Origin: Xenorhabdus miraniensis
GTDB lineage: Bacteria; Pseudomonadota; Gammaproteobacteria; Enterobacterales; Enterobacteriaceae
Assembly: GCF_002632615.1 (NCBI RefSeq)
Contig: NZ_NITZ01000004.1
Span: forward strand, 1 to 64,000
Direction: 5' to 3'
DNA: 64,000 nt
This document shows, piece by piece, positions 31,146 through 39,577 of this stretch (position 1 is its first letter; each line of letters opens with the position of its first letter). The notes under the pieces were generated by a model that saw only the letters and a program-made list of their open reading frames with translations, ran no database searches and was not told where the DNA came from. Made by a program: the position numbers and the translations under genes.

Positions 31146-32510
31146 TTACCACCCACTTGATTTAACAGATGTTTTTTCTTTCCATGTTGAGATTTGTGAT
31201 AAATTCTTAGGTGCGACATAAACCGCTTCTCTGCCATCTTTATGTGTTTTTAATAAACCTAGTTTTTCCAATTGGTTAAGATCATTTCGCGCTGTATTGT
31301 CTGATACCCTCATTCTGCCGCGAATTTCTGCCACAGTGAAAATATTTCCCGGTCTGGCAAACGCAATATTTAGCAATGCGCGCTGTCTGGCATTCAATTC
31401 AGCGATGATGTTTGATTCGTAAAGGAATGTTTCTACTTCAGTCCGGGTTTTTATAATATGTTTTATATAATTAAGATATTCTTCGATTGCCCGCTCAACA
31501 ATTTGACACTGATAATCAACAAAATAAGTGAGATCAAACTGGTCAGTCTCTGTATAACAGTATGCCTTTACATAAGCCGTTGAGGATTTTTTCAATAGCT
31601 TACTGATGGAGATGTATTTAAATGCAGTATAACCACAACGCAGCATGTACCAGTAAAATAAGGCTCTTGCCGTTCTGCCATTTCCGTCATTAAAGGGATG
31701 AATAAATCCCATCATAAAATGGAGAACAATAGCTTTTATTAATGGGTGTAAATAATCAATACCAGCCTGTCGTTCATGGGCGGTATTTGCCCAAAGACAG
31801 AGTTCTTCTATCCTCTGTCCGATTTCTTTGTAGGAAGGTGGAGTGTGTATAATTTCACCGTCTACGCCTGCAACAACAACATCATTGGTTGTGCGGAATC
31901 GGGCTGGTTTATATTTATCATCGTTAATTCCTTCAACTGCAATAGCATGAATTTCTCTGATGAAAGCAGGAGTAAGCTTATCATTGCAGTGCTCTGTAAT
32001 ATACGCCATCATCCGGTGATTACCCATAATCATACGCTCACTTTCGTCTCTCGGAGGGCGTTGGATTTTGAGCATTTCTAAAGCAACTTGGCTGGTTGTC
32101 GCTGCACCTTCCAACTGGCTGGATGAAATTGACTCTTCAGCAATGAGTTCATCAAATAAATACTTTGAAGCATTGAGCGATTCCAACAATTCAGCTTGCC
32201 CGGCTGAGGATGTTACTCGGTCTATTTTAGAACAAATTTGTTTAATTATTGGTGTTGTGAACAACTTGGCCAGTTGATCCGGATTATCACCTGTCAATGA
32301 CAGTTGTTGGATATTTTTATTACGCAGAAAACGCACAATTGACCAGTAGGCAATGGGGTCTGCTCCTACAGGTAGTCGATGACGTAATTTATCCCAGGGA
32401 AGATAGCGACCTTCATCATCAATGGCTTTTGCGTTGGATATATTGATGGAAAAGACAGATGGGGCCATTTCTGCGATATCTGTAAGTGCAGGGGGACGCT
32501 TAATTTTCAT
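31146..32510 (-). CDS. Fic/DOC family protein with C-terminal winged helix
   Basis: 454 residues. It has an N-terminal Fic-associated domain, the class II inhibitory motif SSQLEG (Ser130-x3-Glu134-Gly135), the Fic core HPFNDGNGRTAR (His271-Arg282) with all catalytic residues, and a C-terminal DeoR-like winged helix (TVAEIRGRMRVSDNTARNDLNQLEKLGLL). The intact inhibitory motif predicts that it is normally held inactive and regulated, and the DNA-binding end suggests autoregulation. It differs clearly from the other Fic protein 2 kb away, so the two are not recent duplicates. Target unknown. Confidence 0.88.
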   Translation of the reverse strand: MKIKRPPALTDIAEMAPSVFSINISNAKAIDDEGRYLPWDKLRHRLPVGADPIAYWSIVRFLRNKNIQQLSLTGDNPDQLAKLFTTPIIKQICSKIDRVTSSAGQAELLESLNASKYLFDELIAEESISSSQLEGAATTSQVALEMLKIQRPPRDESERMIMGNHRMMAYITEHCNDKLTPAFIREIHAIAVEGINDDKYKPARFRTTNDVVVAGVDGEIIHTPPSYKEIGQRIEELCLWANTAHERQAGIDYLHPLIKAIVLHFMMGFIHPFNDGNGRTARALFYWYMLRCGYTAFKYISISKLLKKSSTAYVKAYCYTETDQFDLTYFVDYQCQIVERAIEEYLNYIKHIIKTRTEVETFLYESNIIAELNARQRALLNIAFARPGNIFTVAEIRGRMRVSDNTARNDLNQLEKLGLLKTHKDGREAVYVAPKNLSQISTWKEKTSVKSSGW

Positions 32511-32621
32511 CTTTCACCGCAAAATTAGAGAAATTTGAGATAAATGTTGGCTTGAGTTGTGTACTAATGCAAGTGCATTATTAAAACGGAACCTACATAA
32601 TTTGAATTAAGAGAAGAACAC

Positions 32622-33431
32622 ATGACAAAAAGCAACGGAATATTGATAAAGAATGCGGAAGAGATAAAGAAAATGGAAATTGCGGGGCGTTTGACAGGTC
32701 AGGTACTTGAAGCGGTTCGCCCGATTATCGCACCAGGTATAACGACTCTGGAAATCGATTCATTTTGCCATGATTACATCGTTAATACCCTTGATGCGAT
32801 ACCCGGCAGTTTGGGGCAATACGGCTTCCCTTATACAGTCAATACTTCAGTGAATCACGTTGTTTGTCATGGCTGGCCTTCTGAGAAGAGGCTGAAAAAT
32901 GGAGATATTGTTAACGTAGATGTGACGGTTAAAAAAGAAGGATATTATGGCGACAGCAGTATTACATTTTGTGTCGGTGACGTACCATCCCATGCCAAGC
33001 GTTTGGTCAATGTGACCCAAGAATGTCTATACAAGGCGATTAAGATCGTTAAGCCGGGTGTCACGTTGGGGGATATCGGCCACACGATACAACAACATGC
33101 TGAAGCCAATAATTACTCTGTGGTGCGTGAATATTGTGGGCATGGCATTGGCCGCAGTATGCATGAGGAACCACAAGTCCTGCATTATGGCAGGGCTGGT
33201 GAAGGCATATTGCTGGAGGAAGGCATGACTTTCACGATCGAGCCTATGATTAACCAAGGTAAAAAGGACGTGAAGCTGCATAAAGATGGCTGGACAGTAA
33301 CGACCAAAGATCGCCGGTTATCGGCTCAGTTTGAGCATACGATTTTGGTAACCCATGATGGCTTCAAGGTATTGACTTTGCGGGATGAAGAACGTGAGGC
33401 TTTTGAGCGTTACCTGTCGATCACCCGGTAA
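32622..33431 (+). CDS. map: Type I methionine aminopeptidase
   Basis: 269 residues. Removes initiator methionine from nascent proteins. All five metal ligands are visible: Asp100, Asp111 (VTVKKEGYYGDSS), His174 (GHGIGRSMHEEP), Glu207 (FTIEPM) and Glu238 (QFEHT). In relatives the housekeeping map gene sits beside rpsB-tsf and glnD. Here it stands alone next to the Fic block, so it may be a second, accessory copy; the rest of the genome is needed to tell. It could also matter as a resistant target for a MetAP-inhibiting natural product, which is speculation. Confidence 0.93.
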   Translation: MTKSNGILIKNAEEIKKMEIAGRLTGQVLEAVRPIIAPGITTLEIDSFCHDYIVNTLDAIPGSLGQYGFPYTVNTSVNHVVCHGWPSEKRLKNGDIVNVDVTVKKEGYYGDSSITFCVGDVPSHAKRLVNVTQECLYKAIKIVKPGVTLGDIGHTIQQHAEANNYSVVREYCGHGIGRSMHEEPQVLHYGRAGEGILLEEGMTFTIEPMINQGKKDVKLHKDGWTVTTKDRRLSAQFEHTILVTHDGFKVLTLRDEEREAFERYLSITR

Positions 33432-33454
33432 TCTGCATTCTGTTGAATAATGGT

Positions 33455-33505
33455 AAACCCAATGCTGGTTAATATGGAGTTGGATATAGTGTTGGGTTTT
33501 GTTTT
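33455..33505 (+). terminator. Possible terminator downstream of map
   Basis: AAACCCAA (33455-33462) pairs with TTGGGTTT (33492-33499), followed by TGTTTTG. The loop is long (about 29 bases), so it is only a moderate candidate. The following 240 bases to opgE are AT-rich with no other recognisable feature. Confidence 0.4.
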
Positions 33506-33748
33506 GTCATTAAGTAAACTTTTTTCCTTTAATCTATAGAATTTTTTCTAAGAAGAAAAAATTTTCTTTGTGAAATCAGTCAGTTTATTATTTAGCGGAT
33601 TTAGATAAACTTATCTTCATTCCCATGTTTAGCTAAAATTGCGCCATGCTGAATTTTCGAACAGCAGACGTGGGTAGTGTTTGTTCAAAAAATAACAAAT
33701 TTGCTTAAGTGGATATTTATCTCCGCTATATAAAATTACAGGGTTACT

Positions 33749-35338
33749 ATGTCTTCTATTTATAAAAATAAGAACGTCTCTTGTTTTATTGTCCTTTTTT
33801 TTCTTATATTTCTAATACATAAATGCTTGGGTTATCAATTAAAGCTGATATATGTCCTTAGTGCATTTTCATTATTTCTATTTATGGCTGCGGTCAGTAA
33901 ACGAATATATACCGTTCTGATTGCCTTTTTTTCCCTTGTGGGAATACTCTACACTCCCATTGGTCTCAACTATGGTTATCCTGATGTTAATGCGGTAGGT
34001 TCATTACTCTACACGAATCAGAATGAAACATTGGAGTATATTAGTGGCCTTTCGCTATCAACTTATCTAACTGCCATAGCCATTTTTGTTTTGATGATGT
34101 TTGCTTTCAAATTAAACATCACCTTATCTGATAAAAGCAAAAAATGGTTACTTGCCCTATTTTTTATTTCTGCTTTCTGGTCGCCAGTTAAAGGCTACAT
34201 TAAATCGGATTTTGAAGATGGCTCGGAACTTTTGAATACCAGTTTGCCTGAGGCCCGCTTTTTCAGTGACGTTTATCGGAGTTATGCGGAAGTTATGTCT
34301 GAAAATAGTCGGTTTGCCAAGATTATTAAGAATCAGGATGATTGGCAACCTGTTGTCAAAGAAGAAAAATATGACACATACATTATGGTGATTGGAGAGA
34401 GTGTCCGAAAAGACTTTCTGGGGGCTTATGGTTTTCCAAATAAAAATACCCCATGGTTGGATAAAACCAATGCAACAATGTTGACCAACTATATTTCTGC
34501 TGCTCCATCAACACAACTGTCATTGACGAACTCTCTGGCAATTCGTGAAAAAAACGAAATTCAATTGAATAACAGCATAATTTCATTGGCGAAAAAGACG
34601 GGATTTGAAACTTACTGGCTTTCTAATCAAGGCATGAAAGGAGGCTTTGATTCTCCGGTGGCACTGATTGGGCAACAGGCCAAATATCATACTTTTTTAA
34701 AAGAAGGCAGCTCAGATGATCGCAGTTATATGCCGGATGAAAATTTATTGCCTTATATCCGTAATGCGTTGATGAAAGATAAGCAGAAGAAACTGGTTGT
34801 CATTCACTTAATGGGTTCGCATCCACAGCCTTGTGCCAGAACTAATGAACAATACAGCGGTTATTTTCATTCCCAAAACATCTCGTGTTATATCCAGAGT
34901 ATCCAGAATACGGATAACCTTCTGGCAGAAATTGAAAATATTGCCAATCAAAACCAATTGCATTGGACGATGCTCTATTTCGCGGATCATGGGTTGTCAT
35001 TTGTGAATAAAAACACGGATGGTGAGAACGTGACTCATAACGACAGTTATAAACAGAACTATCAAGTTCCTTTTATCATCACCGATTACGATTATTCCAC
35101 GAAAAACGTGGCTTCCAACCAATCCGGTAAAGATAAGATCGATGCGCCACGCAGCGGTTTGTACCTTTTATCCATGTTGTCCACATGGTTGGGAGTCGAG
35201 GAACCCCGTTTGATATCCGACTGTGATTGGTTTTCTAATCAAGAATGTCAGAACCAACATACCGTGATTTCATTCAGTAACGAGTATAAGGACTTTAATC
35301 AATTGAAGGATGACACTATTAATTTAGGTCTTAAATAG
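33749..35338 (+). CDS. opgE: Phosphoethanolamine transferase, OpgE-like
   Basis: 529 residues, near the length of E. coli OpgE (YbiP). About five N-terminal membrane helices are followed by a periplasmic sulfatase-fold domain with the metal-binding VIGESVRKDFLGAYG, a nucleophile-region Thr in APSTQLSLTNSL, VIHLMGSHPQPC and the metal-binding YFADHGLSF. The membrane part shares the NYGYPDVNAVGSL... pattern with OpgE. The family moves phosphoethanolamine from phosphatidylethanolamine to periplasmic glucans (OpgE) or to lipid A/core (EptA, CptA). OpgE is favoured by sequence, but a lipid A or core role cannot be excluded; such a change would affect peptide-antibiotic resistance. Its stop codon lies in the first unit of a 19-bp tandem repeat. 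Confidence 0.8.
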   Translation: MSSIYKNKNVSCFIVLFFLIFLIHKCLGYQLKLIYVLSAFSLFLFMAAVSKRIYTVLIAFFSLVGILYTPIGLNYGYPDVNAVGSLLYTNQNETLEYISGLSLSTYLTAIAIFVLMMFAFKLNITLSDKSKKWLLALFFISAFWSPVKGYIKSDFEDGSELLNTSLPEARFFSDVYRSYAEVMSENSRFAKIIKNQDDWQPVVKEEKYDTYIMVIGESVRKDFLGAYGFPNKNTPWLDKTNATMLTNYISAAPSTQLSLTNSLAIREKNEIQLNNSIISLAKKTGFETYWLSNQGMKGGFDSPVALIGQQAKYHTFLKEGSSDDRSYMPDENLLPYIRNALMKDKQKKLVVIHLMGSHPQPCARTNEQYSGYFHSQNISCYIQSIQNTDNLLAEIENIANQNQLHWTMLYFADHGLSFVNKNTDGENVTHNDSYKQNYQVPFIITDYDYSTKNVASNQSGKDKIDAPRSGLYLLSMLSTWLGVEEPRLISDCDWFSNQECQNQHTVISFSNEYKDFNQLKDDTINLGLK

Positions 35339-35473
35339 TAATTTAGGTCATAAGTAGTAATTTATGTCATAAATAGTAATTTCGGTTACAAATAGTAATT
35401 TTGGTTACAAAGAGTAATTTGGCTTATAAATAGTTAATTTTGGTTTGTGAACAGTGAGTTACGTCACAAATTC
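35320..35473 (+). repeat. Tandem array of about eight imperfect 19-bp repeats
   Basis: Units such as TAATTTAGGTCATAAGTAG, TAATTTATGTCATAAATAG and TAATTTCGGTTACAAATAG follow one another from 35320 at an exact 19-base period for six copies, then two more diverged copies (one 21 bases). The first copy contains the last codons and the stop of opgE. There are no spacers, so it is not a CRISPR. Confidence 0.85.
35453..35468. promoter_or_regulatory. Candidate CRP site upstream of btsT
   Basis: AGTGA-GTTACG-TCACA matches nine of the ten half-site bases of the CRP consensus with the right 6-base spacer. It is about 250 bases before btsT, a gene known to be CRP-controlled in E. coli, and overlaps the last unit of the tandem array. 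The remaining 250 bases to btsT hold no convincing gene. Confidence 0.45.
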
Positions 35474-35719
35474 AAGGTGGGTTTTCTAAGCCATAACCAC
35501 TGATGGGGGGATTCTGACCGTTTAATGCGGTATTCAACCGCTGGCTTAGATCCTTCCAATATTGCGAGAGGGATTTTATATCATAGTGCAGTGTGGCGAG
35601 GAGTATTTGCCTTTAATCGGTATTGCTTTCTTTCGGCCATCAGAGAGTTATCTCGTGGAAAAGGAAGTAAAAAATTAAATAGTGACTTGCTGTTCGTCTT
35701 ACCTTGAAAAGGAAGTTTT

Positions 35720-37873
35720 ATGAACAATAATAAATTGTTAAAACATATTCCCTGGATGATATTGGGGATAATTGGCGCACTTTGCCTTGGAGTTGTTGCG
35801 CTACGACGGGGAGAACACATTAGCGCTTTATGGATCATTGTTGCATCCGTAGCGGTTTATCTGGTTGCTTATCGGTATTACAGCCTCTATATCGCCACTA
35901 AGGTGATGAAACTGGATGCGACACGGGCAACCCCTGCGGTCGTCAATAATGATGGACTGAACTATGTTCCTACCAATAAAAATGTCCTGTTTGGCCATCA
36001 CTTTGCGGCCATTGCAGGCGCGGGGCCGTTAGTCGGGCCGGTATTGGCGGCACAGGTAGGATATCTGCCGGGAACATTGTGGCTATTGGCCGGGGTGGTG
36101 CTCGCTGGTGCGGTACAGGATTTTATGGTGTTGTTTATCTCCTCCCGCCGCAATGGTGCATCGCTTGGTGAGATCGTTAAAGAAGAAATGGGACGGGTGC
36201 CGGGAACAATCGCCCTGTTTGGTTGCTTCTTAATCATGATTATCATTCTGGCGGTACTGGCCTTGATTGTCGTGAAAGCATTGGCGGAAAGTCCGTGGGG
36301 AGTCTTTACGGTTTGTTCTACAGTGCCAATTGCGCTTTTCATGGGGATCTACATGCGATATATCCGTCCGGGGCGTGTTGGTGAAGTCTCCGTGATGGGT
36401 ATTCTCATGCTGGTTGCTGCTATTTGGTTTGGCGGAGTGGTTGCGGCCGATCCTTATTGGGGACCTGCGCTGACTTTCAAAGATACCACCATCACTTATG
36501 CACTGATTGGTTATGCGTTTATCTCTGCATTATTACCCGTCTGGCTCATTTTGGCACCGCGTGATTATCTGGCGACTTTCCTGAAAATCGGGGTCATTGT
36601 CGGCCTTGCGATTGGTATCGTTATTCTGAATCCTGAACTGAAAATGCCTGCCGTCACACAATATATTGATGGTACAGGGCCAGTTTGGAAAGGTACGCTG
36701 TTCCCATTCCTGTTCATTACCATTGCTTGTGGTGCGGTATCGGGTTTCCATGCCCTGATCTCTTCGGGAACGACACCTAAGTTGCTGGCAAATGAAAAAG
36801 ATGCACGTTTCATTGGTTATGGTGCGATGCTGATGGAATCATTTGTTGCGATCATGGCATTGGTTGCAGCATCCATCATCGAACCGGGCCTGTACTTTGC
36901 CATGAATACGCCTCCGGCAGCGCTGGGCATTACCATGCCTGATCTGCATAATCTGGGCACAGCAGAAGCACCCATGATCATGGCTTCCTTAAAGGAAGTG
37001 ACAACTCATGCAGCCGCGACTGTCAGTTCTTGGGGCTTTGTAATTTCGCCGGATCAGATTTTGCAAACGGCAAAAGACATTGGTGAACCATCTGTCCTGA
37101 ACCGTGCGGGTGGCGCGCCCACTCTGGCGGTAGGTATTGCCCACGTATTCCACCAAATCATCCCTGCGGCGGATATGGGCTTCTGGTATCACTTCGGTAT
37201 TCTGTTTGAAGCATTGTTTATCCTGACAGCTCTGGATGCAGGTACGCGCTCAGGTCGTTTCATGTTGCAGGATCTTTTGGGTAATTTTGTTCCATTCCTG
37301 AAAAAGACTGACTCTCTGATTGCCGGCATTATCGGTACGGCGGGTTGTGTTGGCTTATGGGGTTACCTGTTGTACCAAGGCGTGGTTGATCCATTGGGTG
37401 GCGTGAAGAGCCTGTGGCCACTGTTTGGCATCTCTAACCAGATGCTGGCAGCCGTTGCGTTGGTATTGGGTACGGTTGTACTGATCAAGATGAAGCGTAC
37501 TCAATACATTTGGGTAACGGTGCTTCCTGCGGTTTGGTTGCTGATTTGTACGACTTGGGCGCTGGGCCTGAAACTGTTTAGTGATGACCCACGGCTTGAA
37601 GGTTTCCTTTTCCTTGCGAAAGAGTATAAACAGCGGATTGCTGAAGGTGGCGCGGAATTAACGGCCCAGCAAATCAGCAACATGAACCACATTGTTGTAA
37701 ACAACTATACCAATGCGGGTTTAAGTATCCTGTTCTTCGTGGTGGTGTATGGCATCATTATCTATGGCATCAAAACCGCGATAAAAGCGAGCAAAACACC
37801 AGAGCGTACCGATAACGAAACACCTTATGTTCCGATTCCAGAGGGCGGGGTAAAAGTCTCTTCTACGCACTGA
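35720..37873 (+). CDS. btsT: Pyruvate/H+ symporter BtsT (CstA family)
   Basis: 717 residues, with about 18 membrane helices. It is much closer to E. coli BtsT (YjiY) than to CstA: the N-terminus KHIPWMILGIIGALCLGVVALRR, the FGHHFAAIAGAGPLVGPVLAAQ segment and the terminus ETPYVPIPEGGVKVSS match almost residue for residue. BtsT takes up pyruvate in nutrient-limited cells under the BtsS/BtsR system. The btsT-yjiX-yjiA order also matches E. coli. A ribosome site AGGAAG precedes ATG 35720. No btsSR genes occur in this window. Confidence 0.95.
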   Translation: MNNNKLLKHIPWMILGIIGALCLGVVALRRGEHISALWIIVASVAVYLVAYRYYSLYIATKVMKLDATRATPAVVNNDGLNYVPTNKNVLFGHHFAAIAGAGPLVGPVLAAQVGYLPGTLWLLAGVVLAGAVQDFMVLFISSRRNGASLGEIVKEEMGRVPGTIALFGCFLIMIIILAVLALIVVKALAESPWGVFTVCSTVPIALFMGIYMRYIRPGRVGEVSVMGILMLVAAIWFGGVVAADPYWGPALTFKDTTITYALIGYAFISALLPVWLILAPRDYLATFLKIGVIVGLAIGIVILNPELKMPAVTQYIDGTGPVWKGTLFPFLFITIACGAVSGFHALISSGTTPKLLANEKDARFIGYGAMLMESFVAIMALVAASIIEPGLYFAMNTPPAALGITMPDLHNLGTAEAPMIMASLKEVTTHAAATVSSWGFVISPDQILQTAKDIGEPSVLNRAGGAPTLAVGIAHVFHQIIPAADMGFWYHFGILFEALFILTALDAGTRSGRFMLQDLLGNFVPFLKKTDSLIAGIIGTAGCVGLWGYLLYQGVVDPLGGVKSLWPLFGISNQMLAAVALVLGTVVLIKMKRTQYIWVTVLPAVWLLICTTWALGLKLFSDDPRLEGFLFLAKEYKQRIAEGGAELTAQQISNMNHIVVNNYTNAGLSILFFVVVYGIIIYGIKTAIKASKTPERTDNETPYVPIPEGGVKVSSTH

Positions 37874-37931
37874 TGTGATACTTATGCTGATACTGGCTAA
37901 GTGATTCTGTATCGGTAACAGCTATATTCCT

Positions 37932-37974
37932 ATACCCCGCATAATCGGCTTTGTATTATGTGGGGTATTTTTTT
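37932..37974 (+). terminator. Strong terminator between btsT and yjiX
   Basis: ATACCCCGCATAAT, loop CGGCTTTGT and ATTATGTGGGGTAT pair over 14 positions with one wobble, and a 7-T run follows. The GGAG ribosome site of yjiX begins right after the T-run, so yjiX depends on read-through or on a promoter hidden here. Confidence 0.88.
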
Positions 37975-37985
37975 GGAGAATCATT

Positions 37986-38189
37986 ATGTTTGGCAATCTT
38001 GGCCGGGCAGGTAAATATTTGGGGCAGGCAGCTCGTATGCTGGTAGGCGTTCCTGACTACGATACATATGTCCAGCATATGAAAGAAAATCACCCTGATA
38101 AACCGTACATGACCTATGAAGAATTTTTCCGTGAACGCCAGAATGCCCGCTATGGTGGTGATGGAAAAGGGGGGATGCGCTGCTGTTAA
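37986..38189 (+). CDS. yjiX: YjiX, YbdD/YjiX family small protein
   Basis: 67 residues, the same length as E. coli YjiX and ending identically ([16 protein letters not shown]). The family (DUF466) small proteins accompany CstA/BtsT peptide and pyruvate transporters across enterobacteria, and a supporting role in transport is suggested by that linkage. The C-terminal Cys-Cys may bind metal. GGAG site 8 bases before the ATG. Follows btsT across a terminator and precedes yjiA by about 100 bases. Confidence 0.93.
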   Translation: MFGNLGRAGKYLGQAARMLVGVPDYDTYVQHMKENHPDKPYMTYEEFFRERQNARYGGDGKGGMRCC

Positions 38190-38291
38190 TGAAAAGAACT
38201 CATGAAAAGTACTCGTAAAAAATACGATGCAGTGGATGGAAAACAAAACAACAAGTCAGCGAACTTATTGAGCAGCCAGCAGGAAACGAAA

Positions 38292-39257
38292 ATGCAACCA
38301 ATATCAGTCACGATCCTGACCGGTTTTTTGGGATCAGGTAAGACGACGCTATTGCGTCATATTATCAATGCCAATCATGGTTATAAAATCGCCGTCATCG
38401 AAAATGAATTTGGTGAAGTGCCTATTGATAATGAATTAATTGGCGATCGTGCCACTCAGATTAAGACATTAAGTAATGGATGTATCTGCTGTAGCCGCTC
38501 GAATGATTTGGAAGATGCCTTGCTGGATTTATTGGGTAGCATGGATAAAGGGCAAATCTATTTTGATCGCCTGATAATTGAATGTACCGGCATGGCGGAT
38601 CCCGGGCCGATTACGCAGACTTTCTTCTCCCATGAAGTCTTGTGCCAGCGTTTTTTATTGGATGGCATTATTACCTTGGTTGATGCTGTTCATGCCGATC
38701 AACAGTTAGATCGCTTTCCCATTGCACAGTCTCAGGTAGGCTATGCTGACAGGATTATTCTGACGAAAACGGATGTTGCTCCGACCCATGATGCTTTAGT
38801 TGAGCGTTTACAGCGAATTAATGCTAAGGCCCCGATTCATAAAGTGATTCAGGGTGAGGCTGATTTAAGCGTGCTGTTTGATGTTGAAGGTTTTATGCTG
38901 AATGACAAATTGACGGTTTCAGCACCTGTATTCCGATTTATCCCCAAACAACAAAACACGGTCCAGTCGATTGTTGTTAGCTTATCGCATCCGGTTGAAT
39001 TATCAGAGATTTCCAGCTTGATGGAAGAGTTGTTGCTGAGCTTTGCAGACAACCTGCTGCGTTACAAAGGCATTCTTGCTATCAAAGATGAATCGCGCCG
39101 ATTGTTGTTTCAGGGCGTACAGCGCCTATATAGTGCGGATTGGGACAGAGCATGGCGTGATGATGAATTACGTGAAAGTGTGTTAGTTTTTATTGGAATA
39201 GATCTGCCGGAACCGAAAATTCGTGAGAAATTTTCGGCACTGTTTGTAGAATTGTAA
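38292..39257 (+). CDS. yjiA: YjiA, COG0523-type metal-binding P-loop GTPase
   Basis: 321 residues. The G1 motif GFLGSGKTTLLRH is at residues 9-21, the metal-binding CxCC signature in NGCICCSRSNDLED, ECTGMADPGP is the switch region, and LTKTD is the base-recognition motif; a C-terminal CobW_C-like domain follows. COG0523 GTPases act in metal homeostasis or insertion; the metal served by YjiA is not settled (zinc and cobalt bind in vitro). ATG 38292 fits MQPISVTILTGF to the E. coli start and has AGGAA 7 bases upstream, although the frame is open from 38202. Confidence 0.93.
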   Translation: MQPISVTILTGFLGSGKTTLLRHIINANHGYKIAVIENEFGEVPIDNELIGDRATQIKTLSNGCICCSRSNDLEDALLDLLGSMDKGQIYFDRLIIECTGMADPGPITQTFFSHEVLCQRFLLDGIITLVDAVHADQQLDRFPIAQSQVGYADRIILTKTDVAPTHDALVERLQRINAKAPIHKVIQGEADLSVLFDVEGFMLNDKLTVSAPVFRFIPKQQNTVQSIVVSLSHPVELSEISSLMEELLLSFADNLLRYKGILAIKDESRRLLFQGVQRLYSADWDRAWRDDELRESVLVFIGIDLPEPKIREKFSALFVEL

Positions 39258-39281
39258 TCGGTTGTTTTTTTATTCTTTATT

Positions 39282-39315
39282 GAGCAGTGAAATAATTTAT
39301 ATAAATTCGCTGCTC
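39282..39315 (+). terminator. Hairpin after yjiA
   Basis: GAGCAGTGAA pairs with TTCGCTGCTC (one G-T wobble) around a 14-base AT loop, then GTGTTTAATT. It is the likely end of btsT-yjiX-yjiA, though the T-run is poor. The next 260 bases are AT-rich and empty apart from an inverted repeat at 39498. Confidence 0.55.
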
Positions 39316-39497
39316 GTGTTTAATTAGAAGTTTATTTTATATTTTATCTTTCAAGTCTAAGGTTGTGTGAAAAAATATAGCAATATATTAACAAATCTCA
39401 AACAATAAAAATAAAATTTATCCATAAACGGAGATTATCATACGCATAAGAGAATGGCTTATTTAGATGATAGTGGAATCGTTTATTTTGTCCCCTG

Positions 39498-39527
39498 CAA
39501 TCTCCACAAGTAAGTTAGTGGAGATTG
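39498..39527. repeat. Inverted repeat next to the tyrosine recombinase gene
   Basis: CAATCTCCAC and GTGGAGATTG are perfect 10-base inverted arms around a 10-base spacer. The right arm is part of a TTAGTGGA motif repeated at 39546, with a related TAGTGGA at 39472. It lies 50 bases past the recombinase stop and could be its terminator, or a recombinase binding site. Confidence 0.5.
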
Positions 39528-39577
39528 TTGCAATAACAGGTTATGTTAGTGGAAACAGCAAAGGAAAAATAAAACGT

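Noticed and set aside
35320..35473. CRISPR-like array
   Set aside because: Repeats are contiguous with no unique spacers, imperfect, and no cas genes lie nearby.
35525..35707. 60-codon open frame between opgE and btsT
   Set aside because: No recognisable product, overlaps the btsT leader, and no ribosome site.
35720..37873. CstA (peptide transporter) as the identity of the transporter
   Set aside because: The sequence and the following yjiX-yjiA match BtsT (YjiY) in detail; CstA is a more distant paralogue.
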